Position numbers and translations under genes: made by a program. Under the pieces are notes generated by a model. The model was not told the origin of the DNA, ran no database searches, and saw only the letters and a program-made list of their open reading frames with translations. This document shows positions 16,428 to 25,756 of a stretch of 32,911 bases of DNA, in pieces (the stretch's first letter is position 1; every line of letters begins with the position of its first letter). This DNA is from Acidobacteriota bacterium (lineage in GTDB: Bacteria > Acidobacteriota > Thermoanaerobaculia > Multivoradales > JAHEKO01): the NCBI GenBank assembly GCA_029263375.1, contig JAJCXP010000073.1, positions 1 through 32,911 of the forward strand, read 5' to 3'.

Positions 16428-18758
16428 ATGGATGAGATGAGACGAAGCTCTTTTGGACTGCTGGCCCTGCTCACCCTGGCGGCGCTGTTGACCGGCGGCG
16501 TCCAGAGGATCGAAGGCGAGGCCACGCCGGAGTCGGAAGCGTCCGGCCCGGCCAATCGGCTGATCCACGAGACCAGCCCCTATCTACGCCTGCACGCCTA
16601 CAACCCGGTGGACTGGTATCCGTGGGGCGCCGAGGCGCTCGAGAAGGCGCGCAGCGAGCAGAAGCCGATCTTCCTCTCGGTCGGGTACTCGACCTGCTAC
16701 TGGTGCCACGTGATGGAGCGCGAGGTGTTCGAGAACCCCGAGCTGGCCGGGTTGATGAACCAGTGGTTCGTGAACATCACAGTCGACCGCGAGGAGCGTC
16801 CGGATCTCGACGAGATCTACATGACCGCGACCCAGCTCCTGACCGGTCGCGGCGGCTGGCCGAACTCTGTCTTCCTGACACCCGACCTCGAGCCGTTCTT
16901 CGCCGGGACCTACTTTCCGCCCGAGGACCAGGACCGGCGCCCCGGCTTCCGGCGCGTGTTGACCGCGCTCAATCGCCTCTGGACCACGGATCAGGCGCGG
17001 GTCCAATCCGAGGCGCACGAGATCGCCGAGGCGATCCGGAGCACGCTGGCGAAGGACCCCGAGGCGCAGGGGTCCTCGCCGACGCCCGCGGCGGCCGTGC
17101 GCGCGGTCGAGCAGCTGACGGAAGCCTACGATGCCGCCAACGGCGGTTTCGGCGATGCGCCCAAGTTCCCCTCGCCGGCCAATCTGTATCTGCTCTGGAA
17201 CAGAGCGGAGCAGGGCGACGAGGCCGCTCGGAGCATAGTGGTCGACACGCTGCGCAAGATGGGACGGGGCGCGATCTATGACCAGCTCGACGGCGGCTTC
17301 CATCGCTACACCCTCGACGCCGCCTGGCGGGTGCCGCACTTCGAGAAGATGCTCTACGACAACGCCCATCTGGGCGAGCTGCTGGCGATCACGGCGGCGG
17401 CGACCGGCGACACCGAGCTCGAACGGCTGGCGCGCGGCACCTTCGACTTCGTCCTCGACTGGATGCGCCTGCCCAACGGCGCCTTCAAATCGGCGATCGA
17501 TGCCGAGACCGACGCCGTCGAAGGGGCGTACTACATCTGGACCCGCGAGGAGTTTCGCCAGGCGCTGGACGAGAAGGGCTACGAGCTGCTGGCGCCGTTG
17601 TTCGGAGTCGACGGCGACGCGAACTTCGAAGGCGATCACTACACGCTCTACCTGACGAGATCGCTGGAGGAGTCGGCGCGCGCGCTCGATCTCGAGCCCG
17701 CCAAGCTGCTCGACGCCATGGCGCCGCACCTCGACGCCCTGCGTAAGGCGCGCGGCGTTCGTGAGTTCCCGCTGGTCGACGACAAGGTGTTGACTGATTG
17801 GAACGGCATGATGATCGCCGCCCTGGCGCGCGCCGGCGGCCGGCTCGACGAGCCGAGATACCTCGAGGCCGCGGTGCGGGCTGCCGAGTTCGTCCTCAAG
17901 ATGCGTGACCCGGACGGAGTTCTGCTGCACTCGTGGCACGAAGGCACGGCCAAGATTCCGGCTTTCCTGGACGACTACGCCTTTCTGGTGCGTGGGCTGC
18001 TGACCCTGCACGAGGTGACCGGCGCCGACCGCTGGCTCGAGCAGGCACGGGCGCTCAGCGACCAGCTCGAGGAGCGACTGGCCGTGCCGGCCGGCGGCTA
18101 CTACACGAGCGCCGCACGCCCCGATCTGCTCCTGCAGGTGGTGTCGGCGACCGACGGGGCGATCCCCTCGGGCAACGGCACCGCGGTGCGCAATCTGCTC
18201 GAGCTGGCCGAACGCACCGAGCGCGCGAGCTACGGCCAGCGCGCCGAGGCGGCGCTGCTGGCCTTCGCCGGCGATCTCGAGCGCTTCCCCCGCGCCGTGA
18301 CGACCCTGGCGCTGGCGGTGCTCGAGCGCGGCGACGCACCAAGACAGGCGGCCGTCAAGAGCGACCAGCCTGAAAGCAGCGTCGGCATCGCCGGGATCGG
18401 TGCGCTGGCGCGCACGGTCGTCGGGGTCTCAGGCGAGTTCGCAGGCCCCGCCGCGGACGGCTGGAGAGCGTTCCGGGTCGACCTCGCGATCCGCGAAGGC
18501 TGGCACGTCAACGCCAATCCGGCATCGCTCGACTTCCTGATCCCGACCCGAATCGAGGGCCCGGTGCGCGGCGTCGACTATCCGCCGGGAGAGAGCTTCC
18601 GCTTCGAGTTCGCTCCCGAGGAGCTGATGGTCTACAGCGGCACGACCGCGATCGCCGGCTCGGTCGAGGTGGGGCAGAGCGAGCTCAGCGTGACGTACCA
18701 GGCGTGTGACGATCGGCGGTGCCTGCCGCCGGTGACGGCAGCGGTGCAGCTGGAATAG
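16428..18758 (+). CDS. Secreted DUF255 (YyaL/SPATA20-like) protein fused to a DsbD-alpha-like domain
   Basis: A 776-residue protein. A signal peptide at residues 1-30 places it in the periplasm. Residues ~42-200 are the DUF255 thioredoxin-like domain with redox pair Cys90-Cys93 ([10 protein letters not shown]) and [16 protein letters not shown]. About 215-630 form the (alpha/alpha)-barrel, glycosidase-like part ([32 protein letters not shown]). The last ~125 residues are DsbD-alpha-like: [17 protein letters not shown] (691-707) and [12 protein letters not shown] with Cys760 and Cys765, corresponding to the reactive pair of the DsbD N-terminal domain. The usual family protein is shorter, and I know it as lacking this tail. 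It may combine disulfide reduction with an uncharacterised sugar-barrel activity. The ATG at 16428 or the one at 16437 may be used. Confidence 0.87.
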   Translation: MDEMRRSSFGLLALLTLAALLTGGVQRIEGEATPESEASGPANRLIHETSPYLRLHAYNPVDWYPWGAEALEKARSEQKPIFLSVGYSTCYWCHVMEREVFENPELAGLMNQWFVNITVDREERPDLDEIYMTATQLLTGRGGWPNSVFLTPDLEPFFAGTYFPPEDQDRRPGFRRVLTALNRLWTTDQARVQSEAHEIAEAIRSTLAKDPEAQGSSPTPAAAVRAVEQLTEAYDAANGGFGDAPKFPSPANLYLLWNRAEQGDEAARSIVVDTLRKMGRGAIYDQLDGGFHRYTLDAAWRVPHFEKMLYDNAHLGELLAITAAATGDTELERLARGTFDFVLDWMRLPNGAFKSAIDAETDAVEGAYYIWTREEFRQALDEKGYELLAPLFGVDGDANFEGDHYTLYLTRSLEESARALDLEPAKLLDAMAPHLDALRKARGVREFPLVDDKVLTDWNGMMIAALARAGGRLDEPRYLEAAVRAAEFVLKMRDPDGVLLHSWHEGTAKIPAFLDDYAFLVRGLLTLHEVTGADRWLEQARALSDQLEERLAVPAGGYYTSAARPDLLLQVVSATDGAIPSGNGTAVRNLLELAERTERASYGQRAEAALLAFAGDLERFPRAVTTLALAVLERGDAPRQAAVKSDQPESSVGIAGIGALARTVVGVSGEFAGPAADGWRAFRVDLAIREGWHVNANPASLDFLIPTRIEGPVRGVDYPPGESFRFEFAPEELMVYSGTTAIAGSVEVGQSELSVTYQACDDRRCLPPVTAAVQLE

Positions 18759-18767
18759 GCCCGGCCT

Positions 18768-20102
18768 CTACTCGGCGCCCGGAACCGGCCCGAGCTGCGA
18801 CGGCAACCGGGGACTCGACAGCAGCTCCGAAAATTCCTGCCAGCGTCGCCCCGGCGCCTCAGCGGTGCCGCCGCGCGACTCGATGAACTCGCGCACCAGC
18901 TCCTGACCGAGGTTGTAGTTGATGACGTAGCTCCGGTACTGGTCGATGAAGCGCACGCGCTGCTCGGCGCGGGGCCGCGACATCAGGGAGTAGCTCTCGA
19001 GCCAGTCAGCCGCGGCCTCGGCGTCGATCTGGCCGTCGAGATACCGCCGCGCCGCCTCGTTGCCGGCGAAGCTGAGCTCGGCAACCAGCTCCTGGATGGC
19101 GTAGTAGTCGGCGGTGCGCTCGGGGTCGAGGCCGGCGAGGGGGAAGAGCACCGAGCGCTCGAAGGCGACGCGCTCGTCCTTCGGGAACGCCACCTCGATG
19201 CCGTAGTTGGCGGAGCCTTCGGCGATCAGCGAGCGCGGGCTGAAGAGCGGGTATACCGCGAACTCGATCCAGCCGCGGGCGGTCACCAGATCGCGCTCGA
19301 TCAGCAGGTTGTAGACGTGATGGCCGGGGTAGCCCTCGTGGCAGGCGAGATCGAGCATGCGATCGACGTAGATCGGCAGGTCGGTGTTGATCTGGATGAG
19401 GCTCTGAAAGTCGCCCTGATACCAGTTGTAGCCGCTCCAGCTCTTGTCGGTCACGTACTCGACCCGGAAGCTCTCGGTCTCCGGGAGCTGGATGTAGCCG
19501 CGGGTCCGCTCTCGGCAGGCGTCGATGGCCGCCGAGAGAACCGCGTCGACCCGCGCGGGCGCGATGATGAAAGCGGAGCGGTAGGCGTCGTAGCGATCGA
19601 TCAGCGGCCCGTCGCCGGGCAGCCGCTCGGCGAGCCGATCGAGGACGCCTTGATAGAACTCAGCATCTCGGGTGGGAGCGATCGCGTCGTAGAGCGCCTC
19701 CGATTCCTGGTCGAAGGTCAGGCGTTCGCCCTCCAGCATGCCGATCCGGGACGACAGCGAGCGGTAGCTCTTCAGGAGATGCAGGTAGCGCAGCTCTTCC
19801 AGATCGTCGCGGTCGGTCGCGGCCAGTCCCTCGAGGCGAGCTGTCGACTGGGCGGCGTCGCGACCGAGCTCGGCCAGCGTCGCAGACTGCCCCTGGGCGC
19901 TCTGCCGCCACTCGGCCGGCCCGATGTAGGCGTCGACGAAGTCGGGATCGTGCTCGCCCACCCCGAGCACCAGATGTACATAGGTCTCGGCCAGGCTGTT
20001 CAGGGTCGTCGCGGCTGCGACCGCTTCGCTGTCCATGTCGGGCTCGGCCGCGCAGCCGCCGAGGCAAAGGAGAACCGAGACCACGACCGCTGCGGAGCGC
20101 AC
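18768..20102 (-). CDS. DUF885 family lipoprotein, putative metallopeptidase
   Basis: A 444-residue protein beginning at GTG 20102. Residues 1-17 are a lipoprotein signal with lipobox LGGC (Cys17), so it should be lipid-anchored in the envelope. The C-terminal half carries HEGYPGHH (255-262), the hallmark of DUF885 proteins, which are predicted zinc peptidases related to carboxypeptidase Taq-like enzymes. A conserved acidic residue downstream in LIAEGSANYGIE may be the third ligand. It is somewhat shorter than the usual ~550-600 residue member. There is no ribosome site in front of the GTG. It ends 9 nt from the convergent DUF255 gene and follows the matrixin gene after 38 nt, so the two may be co-transcribed. 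Substrate unknown. Confidence 0.82.
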   Translation of the reverse strand: MRSAAVVVSVLLCLGGCAAEPDMDSEAVAAATTLNSLAETYVHLVLGVGEHDPDFVDAYIGPAEWRQSAQGQSATLAELGRDAAQSTARLEGLAATDRDDLEELRYLHLLKSYRSLSSRIGMLEGERLTFDQESEALYDAIAPTRDAEFYQGVLDRLAERLPGDGPLIDRYDAYRSAFIIAPARVDAVLSAAIDACRERTRGYIQLPETESFRVEYVTDKSWSGYNWYQGDFQSLIQINTDLPIYVDRMLDLACHEGYPGHHVYNLLIERDLVTARGWIEFAVYPLFSPRSLIAEGSANYGIEVAFPKDERVAFERSVLFPLAGLDPERTADYYAIQELVAELSFAGNEAARRYLDGQIDAEAAADWLESYSLMSRPRAEQRVRFIDQYRSYVINYNLGQELVREFIESRGGTAEAPGRRWQEFSELLSSPRLPSQLGPVPGAE

Positions 20103-20140
20103 GGCGCGATGATAGCGCGCCGTTGCACCAGAACCGCTAC

Positions 20141-21571
20141 CTAGTCGAAGGGCACGGTGCAGAGGTTGGTGCTCGGCTTGAGACCGAACAGCTCGCCGGC
20201 GTTCTTGTTACACACCAGGCCGGTCAGGCACTGGCTGTTCTTCTTGCAGCTCCCCTGACCTTCGCCGCAGGGTCCGCAGCGCTTGCAGAACTTCTTGTGG
20301 CCGGGAGGCAGGTCGCAGGGTACGGCGAAGAAGTCGGGGTCGTAGAGGAAGCGAGCGCCGACGATGTCGTCGTCGGAGAGCTGGGCGCCGCGCCGGCCGT
20401 GGGCGAACGCCCTCATGATGGCGGAGTTGAGCAGCTCGCTCGAATCGCACTTCGGGCTGTTCTTGTCGCCGCAGGCGTGACCGAGGCCGAGCGTGTGCCC
20501 GAGCTCGTGCGCGTAGACCTGGGCCGCCAGCTTGGGGCTCTCGGAGAACAGGCAGCCGACGCCGTCGTTGATGATGATCTCGGCCTCCGCGATCGGCGAG
20601 AAGGCCTGGTCTTTGTAGAGGCGCTCAGAGACGTAGTACGAGGAGATACCGCCGATGGCGATGAAGCCGCCGGCCTCGCAGTCGAAGTCGTCGCCGATCA
20701 CCTCGTTGAAGTCCTCGAACACGATGGTGTTCTGGCCGTCGGGCGCCGAGAAATCGTTCGTCGACTCGGTGGTGCCACCGTCCACCAGTCGAATCGGCGC
20801 TCCGGTCTGGCCCGGCCCCCACGCCTTCAGGGCCTTCTTGAACTCGGCCGTGCCCTTGCTCTTGAGGCCCGACTGACCATCGATGTGCCGGAACCACGGC
20901 ACGTCTTCCAGGTCGTCGAACTCGAACCACCGCAGCTGGAGATTTTTCGACAGGTGGGTGAAGGAGGCGCGGAACAGGCTTTCCTCCACCGCCGCTGCGG
21001 CGACGAAGTAGTCGGCCGGTCGCCGCCGGTCCTCGACTCGGTCACGGAGCCAGGCGGCGAAGCGATCGGAGCGCCGCGCCGGTGCCACCAGCTCGACGCC
21101 CGAGCCGTCGGCGGCCGGTACCAGCTGGGCTGGCTCTTCGATCGGCCGAACCAGGACCGCCCCGGCCGCCGTCTGGCGCTCGAGGAACGCCCCCTGCGAA
21201 AGGTGCAGGAGTCGGTAGCTGCCGTCGTCATTGGCGCGTAGGAAGACCAGGGCATCCTCGCCGGTGTCGAACTCCGGCACCCCATGCAGGACGAGCTCAC
21301 GCCCGAGAGGGCCGCGCCCACCGGGGACCCGCACCTCGACCACCGAGCCACTCGCTTCGCCCTTGATCACGTCCTCGAGGACGGCGGCGTAGAAGGTGGC
21401 CGGATAGCCCCTGACCAAATCGACTCGCTGGTCGGTGATCCGGACCCGAGCTATCAGCTCGGCCTGGTCGACGAGGTCGGTGTCCTCGACCGCTACGTAG
21501 AGGCTCGCCTGGGCCGGCGCCACCGCGAAGACGATCAGTAGAAATAAGGCTGCGAAGAGCTCTCTCGCCAT
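20141..21571 (-). CDS. Secreted matrixin-like (M10) zinc metalloprotease with Cys-rich tail
   Basis: A 476-residue secreted protease. The ATG at 21571 has an AGGAG site 6 nt upstream; the signal peptide is residues 1-22 (ending APAQA). The frame stays open further upstream, but those codons look non-coding. The catalytic domain (about 205-412) has the complete metzincin motif HELGHTLGLGH (355-365) with three His ligands and Glu356, and Met386 in NSAIM as the likely Met-turn. Between signal and catalytic domain lies a ~180-residue domain that may act as a pro-region. The last ~58 residues (419-476) hold eight cysteines (419, 429, 432, 435, 442, 448, 454, 471), suggesting a disulfide-bonded knot. 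It probably acts outside the cell. Confidence 0.86.
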   Translation of the reverse strand: MARELFAALFLLIVFAVAPAQASLYVAVEDTDLVDQAELIARVRITDQRVDLVRGYPATFYAAVLEDVIKGEASGSVVEVRVPGGRGPLGRELVLHGVPEFDTGEDALVFLRANDDGSYRLLHLSQGAFLERQTAAGAVLVRPIEEPAQLVPAADGSGVELVAPARRSDRFAAWLRDRVEDRRRPADYFVAAAAVEESLFRASFTHLSKNLQLRWFEFDDLEDVPWFRHIDGQSGLKSKGTAEFKKALKAWGPGQTGAPIRLVDGGTTESTNDFSAPDGQNTIVFEDFNEVIGDDFDCEAGGFIAIGGISSYYVSERLYKDQAFSPIAEAEIIINDGVGCLFSESPKLAAQVYAHELGHTLGLGHACGDKNSPKCDSSELLNSAIMRAFAHGRRGAQLSDDDIVGARFLYDPDFFAVPCDLPPGHKKFCKRCGPCGEGQGSCKKNSQCLTGLVCNKNAGELFGLKPSTNLCTVPFD

Positions 21572-21756
21572 CTTGGCTCCTGCTGGATGCTCCTGGCTCT
21601 CCAACTCTCGAGGTGAAAACTCCCACGCGGCGCGGGTGGTGTCAGTGGAATCCAGAACTTGTCGGGCACCGGTTTTTTGGCTATCTGTTGATATGTCCAT
21701 GGATCGATGATCGGGGGTTGTCACTAGCACTTTCTGGTCGTCCGGGGGCAGTGATC

Positions 21757-22821
21757 TCAGACGCGGTGGGTCGCTGTCAGGCCTTCGTCGAGGAAAGCCA
21801 GTTGGATGCGCATCTGGTCGCGGATGGACATCGGCACGATGCCCCTCCGTTCGGCTTCGGCATGAGCGTTCGCCTGCCCGGCGCGCTGCGCCAGTTCGAG
21901 GATCCAGGCGTGGAAACGACGCCGGCTCTCAGGTCCAGTCGGAGTCTCGGGCAGGTCGTCTCCCGGGGTCAGCAGGAATAGCGGCATCTCGGAAACCAGG
22001 GTGAACGGATCGCCCCCCAGGCTGCGGACGAATTCCATGGAGCTGGGGCGGAACAGGCCGGCGGTGCGGTCGTCGCCGAGCGCGCGGAAGTGCGCGATCA
22101 TCGCCTCCGAGTCGGGGCGGGTGGTGAAGCCCTCGTCGATCCGGTGAAACCCCTTCTCACCGCCACGATCGATATCGAACAGGCGGTAGCCGAGCGCGCG
22201 AACCTTCCCTCTGAGATTGTCGCGGAGCTCGACCGTGCGCTCGCGCCAGCTCGGCTCGATGAGAAACCAGGGCCCGACCGCGAAGTCCATGCCGTGAAAG
22301 CTGGCGTGGAGAGTGAACGGGGCGCCTTCCCTCAGGAAACCAGCCACCGCCAGATTCTCGGGTCGAGCGTCGCGGTCCTCGATCCCTCTCGGGAAGCCGA
22401 ACTCGATGTCATCGCCCGGCAGCTCGCGCACCACGTTCGCGACGTAGGTCGGCAGCTGGTAGCCGCGGTCGGTCTCGTCGGCGTGGTCACGGCAGCCAAC
22501 CGTGACCTCGCTCCAGACCGCGTTGCGATGGGCGCCATCGGGGTTGACGTCAGGCACGACGTGCCAGCGATAGTCGCGCAGTAGCGGCGCGTCCGCCGGT
22601 GCCTGAGCGAGGTGGGCGCAGAGCCTGCGCAGCATCGCCGGACCGACCGGCTCGTCGGCGTGACAGCCGCCGATGAGACTGACGCTCCTCGAGCCGTCAC
22701 CGAACCGATAGCCCACGATCGAGCGGCCCTCGCGCGAGCTGCCGATCGGCTCACCGGCGCCGGGCGTGTCGGTCGACGCGAGGATGAGTTCTATGGGAAG
22801 TACGGTGGGGTCGGCAGTCAT
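21757..22821 (-). CDS. M14 family zinc carboxypeptidase-like protein
   Basis: A 354-residue protein of the M14 carboxypeptidase/succinylglutamate desuccinylase superfamily. Zinc ligands are His54 and Glu57 (GGCHADEPVG), with a third His at 172 or 176 in TLHASFHGMDF. NPDG (93-96) and Glu278 in SEMPLF, the likely general base, are also in place. No signal peptide is visible, so it should act in the cytoplasm, unlike the two peptidases encoded downstream. The ATG at 22821 follows a GGGAGGTGGT stretch at about 9-11 nt; an ATG at 22857 would add 12 residues. The substrate may be an amino-acid conjugate or a peptide; the sequence does not decide. Confidence 0.85.
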   Translation of the reverse strand: MTADPTVLPIELILASTDTPGAGEPIGSSREGRSIVGYRFGDGSRSVSLIGGCHADEPVGPAMLRRLCAHLAQAPADAPLLRDYRWHVVPDVNPDGAHRNAVWSEVTVGCRDHADETDRGYQLPTYVANVVRELPGDDIEFGFPRGIEDRDARPENLAVAGFLREGAPFTLHASFHGMDFAVGPWFLIEPSWRERTVELRDNLRGKVRALGYRLFDIDRGGEKGFHRIDEGFTTRPDSEAMIAHFRALGDDRTAGLFRPSSMEFVRSLGGDPFTLVSEMPLFLLTPGDDLPETPTGPESRRRFHAWILELAQRAGQANAHAEAERRGIVPMSIRDQMRIQLAFLDEGLTATHRV

Positions 22822-22910
22822 GGTTGCTACCACCTCCCCCAAGGCGCCCGCCCGCATCTGGCGGTGTCAGAGTATAGGGGGGTCGTCGAAGGACCTCAAG
22901 CGTTTGGACC

Positions 22911-23441
22911 CTATTCGGTGAGATTCCTATGCGTGACCGTCGTGCGCTCGGTCGCCCGCTCGAGGATGCGGAAGTCGAGCGGGTAGGCGTTGCGCTCGTC
23001 AGCGTCACGTCGATCGCTCGAGATGAGTCGCCAGGCGCCCTCGTCCAGCTCCGGGAAGAAGCGGTCGCCCTCGACCTCGGCTTCCACCCGGGTGAGATAG
23101 AGGCGATCGGCCCGCCCGAGGGCCTCGCGAAAGATCTCGGCGCCGCCGGCGACGAACGCCTCGTCGTCGTCGGCCGCCGCGGCGATCTCGATCGCCTCCT
23201 CGAGCGAGGCGGCGAGTCGAACCCCGTCCGGCAGCTCCGGGCGGCCGCGCGAGATCACCACGGTCGTCCGACCGGGTAACGGCCGGCCGATCGACTCGAA
23301 CGTCCGGCGCCCCATCAAGAGGTGGTGGCCGACCGTCGTGCGCTTGAAACGCTTGAGGTCCGCGGGCAGCCGCCAGGGCAGATCATTGTCGCGACCGATC
23401 ACTCCGTTTTCGGCCACCGCTGCGATCACCGACAGCCTCAT
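22911..23441 (-). CDS. folA: Dihydrofolate reductase
   Basis: A 176-residue DHFR, reducing dihydrofolate to tetrahydrofolate with NADPH. Recognisable parts are [20 protein letters not shown] (4-23), the catalytic acid Asp28 in LPADLKRFK, the NADPH-binding [10 protein letters not shown] (43-52), and [13 protein letters not shown] in the second nucleotide segment. The length is normal. The ATG at 23441 overlaps the TGA of thyA (ATGA), so the two are translationally coupled. ThyA makes dihydrofolate, which this enzyme recycles, so the pairing is functional. Confidence 0.96.
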   Translation of the reverse strand: MRLSVIAAVAENGVIGRDNDLPWRLPADLKRFKRTTVGHHLLMGRRTFESIGRPLPGRTTVVISRGRPELPDGVRLAASLEEAIEIAAAADDDEAFVAGGAEIFREALGRADRLYLTRVEAEVEGDRFFPELDEGAWRLISSDRRDADERNAYPLDFRILERATERTTVTHRNLTE

Positions 23442-24232
23442 ACCGCGATCGGCGCTTTGATGTGCGGGTGAGGGTCGTAGTCCTCGAGCGTGAAGTCGCT
23501 GTAGGAGAAGTCGAAGATCGAGGCCACCTCGGGGTTGAGCAGCATGCGCGGCAGCGGCCTGGGCTCGCGTTCGAGCTGCAGCCGCGCCTGGTCGAGATGG
23601 TTCAGGTAGAGGTGCGCGTCGCCGAGCGTGAGAATGAAATCGGCCGGCTCGAGCTCGCACGCCTGGGCCATCATCAGCGTCAGCAGCGCATAGGAGGCGA
23701 TGTTGAACGGTACCCCCAGGAAGATGTCGGCGCTGCGTTGGTAGAGCTGGCAGGAGAGCGCCCCCTCGGCGACGTAGAACTGGAACAGCGCGTGGCACGG
23801 CGGCAGCGCCATGCGGTCGAGCTCGCCGACGTTCCAGGCGCTGACGATGTGACGCCGGGAGTGGGGATTCTCGCGGAGATCGTGGACGACTCGCGTGATC
23901 TGGTCGACGCTGCCGCCGTCCGGTGTGGGCCAGGAGCGCCACTGGTGGCCGTAGATCGGGCCGAGCTCACCCTCGTCGTCGGCCCACTCGTTCCAGATCC
24001 GGACGCCGTGCTCCTGGAGGTACTTGACGTTGCTGTCGCCGGCCAGGAACCAGAGCAGCTCATGCACGATCGAGCGCGTGTGCAGCTTCTTGGTGGTGAG
24101 CAGCGGGAAGCCCTGACGCAGATCGAAGCGCATCTGGTGGCCGAAGACGCTGATGGTGCCGGTGCCGGTGCGATCCGACCGCTGCACGCCCTCGTCGAGC
24201 ACGCGGCGCAGGAGCTGGAGGTAGGCCTGCAT
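23438..24232 (-). CDS. thyA: Thymidylate synthase
   Basis: A 264-residue ThyA, the same length as the E. coli enzyme. It methylates dUMP to dTMP with methylene-tetrahydrofolate. Key residues are in place: the phosphate-binding Arg21 (RSDRTGTGT), the nucleophile Cys146 in [13 protein letters not shown] at 126-127 and the folate-site segment [13 protein letters not shown] (165-177). The C-terminal end (IKAPIAV) is also typical. The ATG at 24232 shares one base with the TGA of the upstream diguanylate cyclase (TGATG), and the thyA stop overlaps the folA start. I see no separate promoter inside the cyclase gene. Confidence 0.97.
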   Translation of the reverse strand: MQAYLQLLRRVLDEGVQRSDRTGTGTISVFGHQMRFDLRQGFPLLTTKKLHTRSIVHELLWFLAGDSNVKYLQEHGVRIWNEWADDEGELGPIYGHQWRSWPTPDGGSVDQITRVVHDLRENPHSRRHIVSAWNVGELDRMALPPCHALFQFYVAEGALSCQLYQRSADIFLGVPFNIASYALLTLMMAQACELEPADFILTLGDAHLYLNHLDQARLQLEREPRPLPRMLLNPEVASIFDFSYSDFTLEDYDPHPHIKAPIAV

Positions 24233-25650
24233 CAGGCCGGGTCCAGCGTGTCGTCGAACAGGCTCACCTGGTCGCGGCCTTTCGACTTCGATCTGTAGAG
24301 GGCGCGGTCGGCGGCGTTGAGCACGCTCTTCAGATCGGAGATCTCGGACGAGGTGGCGACGCCGATCGACACCGTCACAGCGAGGTCGTGCTCTGTGAAC
24401 GTCTGCCCGGCGATCAGCGTGCGCAGCTGTTCGGCCACCTTGACCGCCTGCTCGCCCTCGGTCTTGGGCAGGATCAGCACGAACTCGTCGCCGCCGAATC
24501 GCGCCACGGAATCGGTCGAACGGAGGCGGGAGCGCAGGGCGCCGGCGAGGCCGCGCAGCACCTCGTCGCCCGCCAAATGGCCCCACTGGTCGTTGACCTG
24601 CTTGAAGTTGTCGACGTCGACAAGGATCAGCGAGTAGGCCCTGCCGGTGGCAAGCGCCGTGGCCTGAGCTTCGGCGAGCCCGAGCTGCAGCGCCAGGCGC
24701 GAGCCGGTCGCGGTGAGCGGGTCCTCGGCAGCCTTGGTGAAGTAGTCCATCCGGGCCAGCGCGCCGGAGATCAGGTGCGCGACCGCACGGAAGAACGAGC
24801 GGTCGGCCTCCTGGTATACCGGGCCGTCGGCCCGGCGGCGGACCGCCATCAGTCCGACAGTCGGGCGGGCGCCCACGGTGGGCACCAGATCGGCCCAGAA
24901 CGGCTCGACCAGGCAGGCGCCGGAGAGGCCCTGGCCCAGCCCCTCGACATCACCCTGGGCCAGTTGCTCGAGCCAGGGCTGCTCCATCGCGAGGAGCTCA
25001 TCCGCCTGGTCGCCGCGCACCGTGGTGCGCAGCGGCGCACCCGGAGCTTGGACCAGTGTCAGCAGGGCGTCGTCACTCTGGGTGGCGCTCAGCGCACCCT
25101 CGATCGCCCGATCGAGATGTTCCTGGTGCAGCTCTCCAGCAGCGAGGCAGGTGCTGAGCGCCTCGAGGGTGGTGACGTTGCTGGTCCGCCGGGCGAGCTC
25201 CTCGACCAACGCCGCGCTCCGAAGCAGGGCGCCGATGCGTGTCACTACGCTGCTTGCCAGCTCGACCGCCTCTTCGCCGAGCCGGTCGGGGTCACCCTCG
25301 AGATAGAGCACGCACGTCTCCCGTCGATCGAGGGTCACCGGCGCCGCGATTCGGCCGTCGCGCTGGCAGGTGCGCACGGTCGAGACCGCCTGGTGGATCA
25401 GGTCGAGATCGTGGCCGGTATCGGCATCAGTAGAGTTTGAAAGATCGCTCTCGAGCGCGACCACCTGCTCGACGCCGGCCTCGGTAGCGATCAGGAGGGC
25501 GCCGCGATCGGCGCCCGAGTGCTCGATCGCCATCGCCGCGGCGAGGTTCGCGAGCGGTCGGCCGTCGATCCGAGCGTCCTGCAGGTGCGCCTCGAGCAGT
25601 CCGTCGACCTGGCGCAGGGTGTCGAGTGGTCGTCTCCGCTCTTTCGTCAT
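24232..25650 (-). CDS. Diguanylate cyclase with GAF-like sensor domains (GGDEF)
   Basis: A 472-residue cytoplasmic protein. Residues ~1-145 and ~160-300 look like two GAF-type sensor domains (alternating strands, e.g. [18 protein letters not shown]). The last ~165 residues are the GGDEF domain that makes cyclic di-GMP from two GTP. The active site is a canonical GGDEF (386-390). The inhibitory I-site is present: R377-S-T-D380, five residues upstream. The usual DxLTGLxNR motif is changed to [12 protein letters not shown] (310-321). The ATG at 25650 is chosen because upstream sequence is Pro/Arg-rich shadow; no good ribosome site is seen. It lies 106 nt downstream of the RND gene and its stop overlaps thyA. 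Confidence 0.88.
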   Translation of the reverse strand: MTKERRRPLDTLRQVDGLLEAHLQDARIDGRPLANLAAAMAIEHSGADRGALLIATEAGVEQVVALESDLSNSTDADTGHDLDLIHQAVSTVRTCQRDGRIAAPVTLDRRETCVLYLEGDPDRLGEEAVELASSVVTRIGALLRSAALVEELARRTSNVTTLEALSTCLAAGELHQEHLDRAIEGALSATQSDDALLTLVQAPGAPLRTTVRGDQADELLAMEQPWLEQLAQGDVEGLGQGLSGACLVEPFWADLVPTVGARPTVGLMAVRRRADGPVYQEADRSFFRAVAHLISGALARMDYFTKAAEDPLTATGSRLALQLGLAEAQATALATGRAYSLILVDVDNFKQVNDQWGHLAGDEVLRGLAGALRSRLRSTDSVARFGGDEFVLILPKTEGEQAVKVAEQLRTLIAGQTFTEHDLAVTVSIGVATSSEISDLKSVLNAADRALYRSKSKGRDQVSLFDDTLDPA

Positions 25651-25756
25651 GAAGCCGTCGGGAGGCACCCCCGATCCCGGCCAGAGCGTACCAGGCTTGT
25701 CGGGCGGCGCGATCGGGTTTCGGAGCCAGCTGCCAGCCCGTCCTTCTCGCGCCGGG

